Source of the DNA: Panulirus ornatus
Lineage: Eukaryota > Arthropoda > Malacostraca > Decapoda > Palinuridae
Length of the DNA stretch: 64,000 nucleotides
Direction: 5' to 3'
Assembly (NCBI RefSeq): GCF_036320965.1
Contig: NC_092240.1
Location: 15,806,501-15,870,500 of the forward strand
In this document: one piece after another, positions 1 through 9,400 of the stretch
Layout: every line of letters starts with the position of its first letter
How positions within the stretch are numbered: the first letter of the stretch is position 1
Notes under the pieces: generated by a model
What the model was told of the DNA's origin: nothing
The model's database searches: none
The model's input: the letters and a program-made list of their open reading frames with translations, nothing else
Program-made: the position numbers and the translations under genes

Positions 1-1320
1 TATGATCCACTTCCGCTTCCTTGGTTCCATCCGCTGCCAGATCCACTCCCAGATATCTAAAACACTTACTTCCTCCAGTTTTTCTCCATTCAAACTTACC
101 TCCCAATTGACTTGACCCTCAACCCTACTGTACCTAATAACCTTGCTCTTATTCACATTTACTCTTAACTTTCTTCTTTCACACACTTTACCAAACTCAG
201 TCACCAGCTTCTGCAGTTTCTCACATGAATCAGCCACCAGCGCTGTATCATCAGCGAACAACAACTGACTCACTTCCCAAGCTCTCTCATCCCCAACAGA
301 CTTCATACTTGCCCCTCTTTCCAAAACTCTTGTATTCACCTCCCTAACAACCCCATCCATAAACAAGTTAAACAACCATGGAGACATCACACACCCCTGC
401 CGCAAACCTACATTCACTGAGAACCAATCACTTTCCTCTCTTCCTACACGTACACATGCCTTACATCCTCGATAAAAACTTTTCACTGCTTCTAACAACT
501 TGCCTCCCACACCATATATTCTTAATACCTTCCACAGAACATCTCTATCAACTCTATCATATGCCTTCTCCAGATCCATAAATGCTACATACAAATCCAT
601 TTGCTTTTCTAAGTATTTCTCACATACATTCTTCAAAGCAAACACCTGATCCACACATCCTCTACCACTTCTGAAACCACACTGCTCTTCCCAAATCTGA
701 TGCTCTGTACATGCCTTCACCCTCTCAATCAATACCCTCCCATATAATTTACCAGGAATACTTAACAAACTTATACCTCTGTAATTTGAGCACTCACCCT
801 TATCCCCTTTGCCTTTGTACAATGGCACTATGGACACATTCCGCCAATCCTCAGGCACCTCACCATGAGTCATACATACATTAAATAACCTTACCAACCA
901 GTCAATAATACAGTCACCCCCTTTTTTAATAAATTCCACTGCAATACCATCCAAACCTGCTGCCTTGCGGCTTTCATCTTCCGCAAAGCTTTTACTACCT
1001 CTTCTCTGTTTACCAAATCATTTTCCCTAACCCTCTCACTCTGCACACCACCTCGACCAAAACACCCTATTTCTGCCACTCTATCATCAAACACATTCAA
1101 CAAACCTTCAAAATACTCACTCCATCTCCTTCTCACATCACCACTACTTGTTATCACCTCCCCATTTGCGCCCTTCACTGAAGTTCCCATTTGCTCCCTT
1201 GTCTTATGCACTTTATTTACCTCCTTCCAGAACATCTTTTTATTCTCCCTAAAATTTAATGATACTCTCTCACCCCAACTCTCATTTGCCCTCTTTTTCA
1301 CCTCTTGCACCTTTCTCTTG
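1..1320 (-). mobile_element. LINE-1 family of this window (RTE/BovB-like), truncated RT copy
   Basis: On the minus strand the sequence translates, with breaks, as a non-LTR reverse transcriptase: the WKEVNKVHKTREQMGTSVKG linker (about 1190-1310), the VPEDWR...PLYKGKGDK thumb-proximal motif (about 780-880), FMDLEKAYDRVDRD around 560-600 and the catalytic FADD near 250. The 3' end is cut by the window edge. The 5' side ends at a short (TA)n tract that starts the next copy. Disrupted frames near 960-975 (after AARQQ) mark it as a pseudogene. Confidence 0.85.
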
Positions 1321-1542
1321 ATATATATATATATATTTTATATTTTTATTAATTTTACATTTTGTCGCTGTCTCCCACGTTTGCGAGGTAGCGCAAGGAA
1401 ACAGACGAAAGAAAATGGCCCAACCCACCCCAATACACATGTATATACATGCGTCCACACACGCAAATATACATACCTACACAGCTTTCCATGGTTTACC
1501 CCAGACGCTTCACATGCCCTGATTCAATCCATTGACAGCATG

Positions 1543-3423
1543 TCAACCCCGGTATACCACATCGATCCAATTCACTCTATTCCTTGCCCTCCTTTCACCC
1601 TCCTGCATGTTCAGGCCCCGATCACACAAAATCTTTTTCACTCCATCTTTCCACCTCCAATTTGGTCTCCCACTTCTCCTCATTCCCTCCACCTCCAACA
1701 CATATATCCTCTTGGTCAATCTTTCCTCACTCATTCTCTCCATGTGCCCAAACCATTTCAAAACACCCTCCTCTGCTCTCTCAACCACGCTCTTTTTATT
1801 TCCACACATCTCTCTTACCCTTACGTTACTTACTCGATCAAACCACCTCACACCACACATTGTCCTCAAACATCTCATTTCCAGCACATCCATCCTCCTG
1901 CGCACAACTCTATCCATAGCCCACGCCTCGCAACCATACAACATTGTTGGAACCACTATTCCTTCAACATACCCATTTTTGCTTTCCGAGATAATGTTCT
2001 CGACTTCCACACATTCTTCAAGGCTCCCAGGATTTTTGCCCCCTCCCCCACCCTATGATCCACTTCCGCTTCCATGGTTCCATCCGCTGCCAGATCCACT
2101 CCCAGATATCTAAAACACTTTACTTCCTCCAGTTTTTCTCCATTCAAACTTACCTCCAATTGACTTGACCCTCAACCCTACTGTACCTAATAACCTTGCT
2201 CTTATTCACATTTACTCTTAACTTTCACACACTTTACCAAACTCAGTCACCAGCTTCTGCAGTTTCTCACATGAATCAGCCACCAGCGCTGTACCATCAG
2301 CGAACAACAACTGACTCACTTCCCAAGCTCTCTCATCCCCAACAGACTTCATACTTGCCCCTCTTTCCAAAACTCTTGCATTTACCTCCCTAATAACCCC
2401 ATCCATAAACAAATTAAACAACCATGGAGACATCACACACCCCTGCCGCAAACCTACATTCACTGAGAACCAATCACTTTCCTCTCTTCCTACACGTACA
2501 CATGCCATACATCCTCGATAAAAACTTTTCACTGCTTCTAACAACTTGCCTTTCCACACCATATATTCTTAATACCTTCCATAAAGCATCTCTATCAACT
2601 CTATCATATGCCTTCTCCAGATCCATAAATGCTACATACATATCCATTTGCTTTTCTAAGTATTTCTCACATACATTCTTCAAAGCAAACACCTGATCCA
2701 CACATCCTCTACCACTTCTGAAACCACACTGCTCTTCCCCAATCTGATGCTCTGTACATGCCTTCACCCTCTCAATCAATACCCTCCCATATAATTAACA
2801 GGAATACTCAACAAACTTATACCTCTGTAATTTGAGCACTCACTCTTATCCCCTTTGCCTTTGTACAATGGCACTATGCACGCATTCCGCCAATCCTTAG
2901 GCACCTCACCATGAGTCATACATACATTAAATAACCTTACCAACCAGTCAATAATACAGTCACCCCCTTTTTTAATAAATTCCACTGCAATACCATCCAA
3001 ACCTGCTGCCTTGCCGGCTTTCATCTTCCGCAAAGCTTTTACTACCTCTTCTCTGTTTACCAAATCATTTTCCCTATCCCTCTCACTTTGCACACCACCT
3101 CGACCAAGACACCCTATATCTGCCACTCTATCATCAAACACATTCAACAAACCTTCAAAATACTCACTCCATCTCCTTCTCACATCCCCACTACTTGTTA
3201 TCACCTCCCCATTTGCGCCCTTCACTGAAGTTCCCATTTGCTCCCTTGTCTTACGCACTTTATTTACCTCCTTCCAGAACATCTTTTTATTCTCCCTAAA
3301 ATCTAATAATACTCTCTCACCCCAACTCTCATTTGCCCTCTTTTTCACCTCTTGCACCTTTCTCTTGACCTCCTGTCTCTTTCTTTTATACATCTCCCAC
3401 TCAATTGCATTTTTTCCCAGCAA
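1543..3423 (-). pseudogene. LINE reverse transcriptase and C-terminal domain, several frameshifts
   Basis: RT motifs are visible in order: ALRKMKAGKAAGLDGIAVEF (about 2950-3040), VPKDWRNACIVPLYKGKGDK, GEEQCGFRSGRGCVDQVFAL, FMDLEKAYDRVDRDALWKVL, VGLRQGCVMSPWLFNLFMD and LLFADGTALVADS. The last should read FADD, so the second catalytic aspartate is replaced by glycine. The frame shifts near 2779, 2560, 2220, 2160 and 2010. The C-terminal domain holds MLYGCEAWAMDR...LRTMCGVRWFDRVSN and a GRPNWRWKDGVKKIL tail. The copy cannot be active. Confidence 0.85.
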
Positions 3424-3426
3424 AAA

Positions 3427-4531
3427 TCATCCAAATGCCTCTCTCTTCTCTTTCACTAATAATCTTACTTCTTCATCCCACCACTCACTACCCTTTCTAA
3501 ACAACCCACCTCCCACTCTTCTCATGCCACAAGCATCTTTTGCGCAATCCATCACTGATTCCCTAAATACATCCCATTCCTCCCCCACTCCCCTTACTTC
3601 CATTGTTCTCACCTTTTTCCATTCTGTACTCAGTCTCTCCTGGTACTTCCTCACACAAGTCTCCTTCCCAAGCTCATTTACTCTCACCACCCTCTTCACC
3701 CCAACATTCACTCTTCTTTTCTGAAAACCCATACAAATCTTCACCTTAGCCTCCACAAGATAATGATCAGACATCCCTCCAGTTGCACCTCTCAGCACAT
3801 TAACATCCAAAAGTCTCTCTTTCGCGCGCCTCTCAATTAACACGTAATCCAATAACGCTCTCTGGCCATCTCTCCTACTTACATAAGTATACTTATGTAT
3901 ATCTCGCTTTTTAAACCAGGTATTCCCAATCACCAGTCCTTTTTCAGCACATAAAGTCTACAAGCTCTTCACCATTTCCATTTACAACACTGAACACCCC
4001 ATGTATACCAATTATTCCCTCAACTACCACATTACTCACCTTTGCATTCAAATCACCCATCACTATAACCCGGTCTTGTGCATCAAAACCACTAACACAC
4101 TCATTCAGCTGCTCCCAAAACACTTGCTTCTCATGATCTTTCTTCTCATGCCCAAGTGCATATGCACCAATAAATACCCATCTCTCTCCATCAACTTTCA
4201 GTTTTACCCATATTAATCGAGAATTTACTTTCTTACATTCTATCACATACTCCCACAACTCCTGTTTCAGGAGTACTGCTACTCCTTCCCTTGCTCTTGT
4301 CCTCTCACTAACCCCTGACTTTACTCCCAAGACATTCCCAAACCACTCTTCCCCTTTACCCTTGAGCTTCGTTTCACTCAGAGCCAAAACATCCAGGTTC
4401 CTTTCCACAAACATACTACCTATCTCTCCTTTTTTCACATCTTGGTTACATCCACACACATTTAGACACCCCATTCTGAGCCTTCGAGGAGGATGAGCAC
4501 TCCCCGCGTGACTCCTTCTTCTGTTTCCCAT
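3427..4531 (-). pseudogene. LINE endonuclease domain (exonuclease/endonuclease/phosphatase fold), frameshifted
   Basis: The start codon is at 4529-4531 (MGNRRRSHAGSAHPPRR). Visible family motifs include LNVCGCNQDVKK (the N of motif I), DVLALSETKLKG (the metal-binding E), WVFIGAYA and VIVMGDLNAKV (the D.N catalytic pair). The frame breaks near 3935-3945, after GNGEELVDFMC, and resumes as GNTWFKKRDIHKYTYVSRRDGQRALLDYVLIERR (about 3830-3933). The final SDHYLVEA (the SDH active-site motif) is intact near 3765. The enzyme would nick target DNA for target-primed reverse transcription. Confidence 0.8.
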
Positions 4532-4615
4532 TTTAGAAAGTTAAAAAATACAAGGAGGGGAGGATTTCTGGCCCCCCGCTCCCGTCCCCTCTAGTCGCCT
4601 TCTACGACACGCGAG

Positions 4616-4617
<2 letters not shown>

Positions 4618-4671
<54 letters not shown>
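4618..4671. repeat. (AT)n microsatellite between two LINE copies
   Basis: About 27 AT units lie exactly between the truncated leader of the LINE at 1345-4616 and the internal RT fragment starting at 4672. Confidence 0.95.
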
Positions 4672-4674
<3 letters not shown>

Positions 4675-5388
4675 CTATGCCTTTGTACAATGGCACTATG
4701 CATGCATTCTGCCAATCCTCAGGTACTTCACCATGAGCCATACATACATTGAATATCCTTACCAATTAACAACATAGTCACCCCTTTTTTAACAAATCTC
4801 ACTGCAATACCATCCAAACCTGCCGCCTTGCCAGCTTTCATCTTCCACTAAGCTTTCGCTACCTCTTCTCTGTTCACCAAACCATTCTACCTGACCCTTT
4901 TACTTTGCACTCCACCCCGACCAAAACACCCTATATCTGCCACTCTATCATCAAACACATTCAACAAACCTTCAAAATATTCACTTCATCTCCTTCTCAC
5001 TTCATCACTACTTGTTATTACCTCCCCATTTGCCCCCTTCACCGATGTTCCCATTTGTTCTCTTGTCTTACGCACTTTATTTACCTCCTTCCAAAATATC
5101 TTTTTATTCTCCCTAAAATTTAATGATACTCTCTCACCCCAACTCTCATTTGCCCTCTTTGTCACTTCTTGCACCTTTCTCTTGACCTCCTGCCACTTTC
5201 TTTCATACCTTTCCCAGTCATTTGCATTAGTTCCCAGCAAAAATTGTCCAAACGCCTCTCTCTTCTTTTTCAATAACAATCTTACTTCTTCATCCCAACG
5301 TTCACTACCCTTTCTAATCAGCCCCCCTCTCACCTTTCTTATGCCACATGCATCTTTTGCGCAAGCCATCTCTGCTTCCCTAAATACA
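4672..5388 (-). mobile_element. LINE fragment: RT N-terminal half and linker
   Basis: The minus strand covers the family from the endonuclease-RT linker (ACAKDACGIRKVRGGLIRKG, RWDEEVRLLLKKKREAFGQF) through NESWGERVSLNFRENKK and KVRKTREQMGTSVKGANGEV to HGEVPEDWQNACIVPLYKG. It is cut by (AT)n on the 3' side and joins unrelated sequence at about 5389. It overlaps in content with the copies at 1-1320 and 1345-4616, so it is a separate insertion, not a displaced piece of either. Confidence 0.85.
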
Positions 5389-5639
5389 TATATACAGCAA
5401 GTATCATTGTCAATTAAGGAACCAGAGTACAGTCTCATCAAAGAACTTCTCACTTCAGAGAGGTCCATCTTGTCCCAGCTAATGAGTGTAACACAGCTTT
5501 GGAAAAGGGGCCCTAAGTTCATTATAATAGCTTTCTTGAGAGATTTTCCGTTCTTTTTATCAAACATTTTCAAAATCCATATAAACAATAAACACCTACT
5601 TTTTTCTATATAACTTTCCTCACTTTAGGTTGTAGTTGG
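5389..5639 (-). other. Unassigned stretch with an open frame between LINE and SINE-like repeat
   Basis: On the minus strand about 66 codons are open from 5588 to 5389 (MFDKKNGKSLKKAIIMNLGP then SCVTLISWDKMDLSEVRSSL) and fuse in frame to the LINE fragment. No good splice acceptor precedes it, so I do not assign it to MTPAP although it lies just downstream of the last MTPAP exon. Part of it (5401-5456) resembles 47187-47235. Confidence 0.3.
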
Positions 5640-6190
5640 TTTGAAGCCACCAATTAGAAGGAATATTACCAGTGCTACCTGTATGGGTTTTGGGAGAGTA
5701 AGTACTGGGTAGTGAGCCAGCATTTAATGGTTGTCAGATTGCACTCCTCTGACCCAGGTATCTGTCTTTTCTTTGTCTTACCCACATATGGACTGCTGGC
5801 ATTCTGTCCACAAATATACAATCTCTCCTTGACACACATAACACTTAACAACAATCAACTTAAACAGCTCATTCTTTGCAGCTCTAGATTTTTCCCATGA
5901 TAAGCACTATGCACTTCTTGTCTTGAGAAAATGGTAGGAGCAATAAATAGATGTAGTAGGTAGGAACATTAGACAGGAGCATTAGGTAGGAACGTTAACA
6001 AGAAGTAGTAGGTACAAACAATACGTGGGATACTTTGAAAACACTATGCTTGAGTTGCCTTCTGCCAGTGGCCTGTTAAGAGTAAGGCATTAGAGACTAA
6101 AAAGCGGCACTATGGAGACTCTTTTGCCGTGGCCACCCTCTTGAGGCAGGCGTCAGAGATACAGATACATAGATAGGGAGAACTTTCTTT
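5640..6190 (+). repeat. Dispersed retroelement-like repeat B, copy 1
   Basis: About 550 bp are alignable by eye, along most of their length, to the reverse complement of 19022-19650. Shared blocks include 'cagaggagtgca' with flanks, 'taccta' rich tracts, 'cttaacaggcca' (reverse) and the edge ggagactcttttgccgtggc at 6114. The plus-strand end runs into agatacagatacatagatag, a GATA-type tail. It lies just beyond the last MTPAP exon. The class is probably SINE-like or a LINE 3' fragment; no tRNA-type promoter was verified. Confidence 0.7.
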
Positions 6191-6363
6191 GATACCTAAG
6201 TGCAAAAATGTGGTATACACACCCTCTTTAACACGTCCCTCATCAACCATGCCAGAATACTTATTTGTCTATATTCTTACAATCACCCTTTCTCCTTTAA
6301 TCTTGCCAGTAATGCCTCTAATAGGCTACTTTTAAGCCTATACAACTAAAAACAAAGTACTTA
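6191..6363. other. Short unassigned flank of MTPAP
   Basis: If the stop at 6364 is used this would be the MTPAP 3' UTR. No clear AATAAA is seen on the minus strand within it. Confidence 0.3.
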
Positions 6364-6489
6364 TTAACTTACACTGGTGTGAGTGCTGCCCTCTAGTAGA
6401 AACCGTGCATGGGTAAGTTCAGTGCGTAACCTTTCTACTTCCTCAAGAGTAACATTACGACTTACGTTAAGCTCAAGCTCAAGTGGATT
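6364..6489 (-). CDS. MTPAP: MTPAP exon: C-terminal, last one seen
   Basis: The acceptor is cttcttcctcag. It encodes NPLELELNVSRNVTLEEVER then LRTELTHARFLLEGSTHTS, matching the 'NPFE...NVSKNVS..E...F...AR.A..IL' end of the domain. The frame then reads VS and a TAA stop at 6364-6366. However, the same bases are a strong donor (AGT|GTAAGT, exon start 6373, phase 0), so a further terminal exon is equally possible; no downstream exon could be supported. Confidence 0.75.
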   Translation of the reverse strand, partial: NPLELELNVSRNVTLEEVERLRTELTHARFLLEGSTHTSVS

Positions 6490-9400
6490 CTGAGGAAGAA
6501 GAGAACACACATAAATACTACTAGAGGAAAAGCTATGCACAGACAGAAAGATGATAAATGTATGGAAGAAAAAAGCAAATGATCAAGTACAGTCATCTAT
6601 TACTTTGAAGTGAGGACAAGTTTGCATTTATTTTCAAAAAATCTATAACTGACTTACCTGAATGTATAATGCATTGTGTTCAGGTTTTACAAAACTCTTC
6701 CCATGTACAATAGAAAGCCCACGTTCTCGAAAATTGAATTTGTCATAAAATTCAAAAAAGCCTCTAAGTAAAGTCTCTAAAGAATCTTTGTTTTCATTAA
6801 CAACCAAATCAATAAGATTTCTGGGAAAAATAAATTTCACGTCATCTGCTTCATCATCTGGGTCTGTGGGAAGAAATGCACATTTTGTTAAATCAAAAAC
6901 TAATGAATGGATTGGGCTCTTAATTGCAATAAACAACTTAAATATAAATATTACTTCAGTTCTCAGATTGATACTGATGTATGGGAATCATTCATACTCT
7001 AAATTATTACTATCAATATTTACTTTACAAGACATCAAAGGTAAGATCCCTTCAGTTCATCTGTCCTAATTTTGTGGTAATTTTCATTCGATTACTTAAA
7101 AAGTGACTTTCCCCCATCCATCTCACTCTTTCTAAACTACATGGTTCATGAATCTAAACAAAGCTGGCCTGAACAAATCATTCTATAAACACACTAATAA
7201 TTAACAACCAAACTTTGTGAGAGCCAAAAAAAAATGTAATGGCAATACACAGTTATCAGTTAAAGAATTCTGTAACCAGGTTTAGTTAGTCAAAAGGGGG
7301 TGTTTTAAATGATTTATGCAGCAGTAACTTCCAGTTGAGACACATCCTCAAGTCAAATGTACAGAACTTGAGTTAATGGATGAAGCAGAACATATGAGAG
7401 TCACGTAAGACAAAAACCTGAGGCAGAAGAACGTGAGGGAGGAAATACAAAAAATGAAAATAGGTAGAGTTACAGCATAAGGAAGAAGCATCAGAGCATC
7501 AGAGAGGGAGATGGCATGACACAATCAAGAAAGCTAAAACTTGGCATATCTAAAGTAGATGGTAAGAATGTAAATCTTTAGACATGAATAAGTATGCTAA
7601 GTTGCTCTCTAATTCTAATGTAAGCACAGAATCATTTGTCCCCTACTTTAAGAAGTTAGCTACAGTTGTGCCAGTGTCGCATGAATGTTGGCCTATCTTG
7701 TATACACAATAAGAAAAGTATCAAACTGGATGGGTCCCATGAATCTCAAAATGATCAACACGACGTACACTGTCTCAGATGGGTTGGTAAATACGAACAT
7801 GAGACATATTTCCTAATAATAATGGTAGTCGCACTTTATAGTTATTTCCATCAAAATATGCAATCAACATAACATTTATTATGGCAAATGACAGTAAATG
7901 TAACTAGCAACTGATATATAACAACATTATGAAAGCATGGCAACCAATGTGAGGCCCAAACAATGGGCATTTCTCAAAATCTGTCCATGGTGTCACATTG
8001 TTTCACATAATAAGTAGTAATATACCTTTTTCACAATGTTTACAGACTGCATTTATGGGTATGGCCAAAGAAATTTTCAATCCTTTGTCAATCATAGATT
8101 GCAAGTGCTATAACAGGTTTATAAATTAGCATTTTGAAAGCTTATAAAATGGTCATAATGGGTGTACAAATTAGCACTTTGAAAGCTTATAAAATGGGTT
8201 CCAAACAATATACAAAATTTCAGAAACTTATAGAAAACTGAAATAGTTACATGGAAAATGCGAAAAAGGAGAGATTATTTGCCACAGGGTGGTTCTTCAG
8301 ATGTAAATGGGTACTTTAATAATTTTAGAGAGATATTCCTGTTAAAGGAATTGCAGACATGCAGAATCTACGAACTCATTTAGAGGAAAAAGGAGCTGAA
8401 ACCCTAGAAAGAGCTGCCACTTTAGCAGATGACTGTTTTAACATAAGAATATTATTTTTTATCATACTTTGTTGCAGTCTCCTGCATCGGCAAGGTAGCG
8501 CAAGGAAACAGACAAAAGAATGGCCCAACCCACCCACATACACATGTATATACATACATGTCTACACATGCACATATACATACCTATACATTTCAACGCA
8601 TACATATACATACATACAAAGACACATACATATATACACATGTACATAATTCATACTTGCTGCCTTTATTCATTCCTGTCACTGCCCCACCACACATGAA
8701 AAGACAACCCCCTCCCCCCACATGCATGCGAGGTAGCGCTAGGAAAAGACAACAAAGGCCACATTCGTTCACACTCAGTCTCTAGCTGTCATGTATAATG
8801 CACCGAAACCACACTTCCCTTTCCACATCCAGGCCCCACACAACTTTCCATGGTTTACCTCCGACGCTTCACATGCCCTGGTTCAATCCATTGACAGCAC
8901 GTCGACCCTGGTATACCACATAGTTCCAATTCACTCTATTCCTTGAAATGCCTTTCACCCTCCTGCATGTTCAGGCCCTGATTGCTCAAAATCTTTTTCA
9001 CTCCATCTTTCCACCTCCAATTTGGTCTCCCACTTCTCCTCGTTCCCTCCACCCGACACTCTTTGTCAATTTTTCCTCACTCATTCTCCCCATGTGACCA
9101 AACCATTTCAAAACACCCTCTTCTGCTCTCCCAACCACACTCTTTTTATTACCACACATCTCTCTTACCCTTTCATTACTTACTCGATCAAACCACCTCA
9201 CACCACATATTGTCCTCAAACATCTCATTTACAACACATCCACCCTCCTCCGCACAACTCTATCTTTCGCCCACGCCTCGCAACCATATAACATTGTCGG
9301 AACCACTATTCCTTTAAACATACCCATTTTTGCTTTCTGAGATAATGTTCTCACCTTCCACACATTTTTCGACACTCCCAGAACTTTCACCCCCCTCCCC

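Larger units (their letters stand above)
1345..4616 (-). mobile_element. Nearly full-length LINE (RTE/BovB-like), broken
   Basis: Read on the minus strand, the order is 5' leader (about 4532-4616), apurinic-type endonuclease (about 3427-4531), reverse transcriptase (about 2200-3423), C-terminal domain (1543-2160) and an untranslated tail (1345-1560) that contains the gcgctacctcgc-like core (here gcgctacctcgcaaacgtgg) and ends gcgacaaaatgtaa. It is the only copy here that reaches the start codon. Leader positions 4546-4616 match the SINE-like family of this window. Upstream the leader runs straight into (AT)n. The clade name is provisional. Confidence 0.85.

Noticed and set aside
1318..2113. 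Long plus-strand open frames across the LINE (246 and 193 codons), repeated at 16812, 29500 and 48384
   Set aside because: They are antisense shadows of the LINE C-terminal domain and tail; the composition (His/Pro/Ser-rich) follows from the codon bias of the opposite strand.
5389..5588. Candidate last exon of MTPAP in the open frame at 5389-5588 (minus)
   Set aside because: No pyrimidine-rich acceptor precedes it, no similarity to the MTPAP C-terminus was seen, and part of it recurs at 47187.
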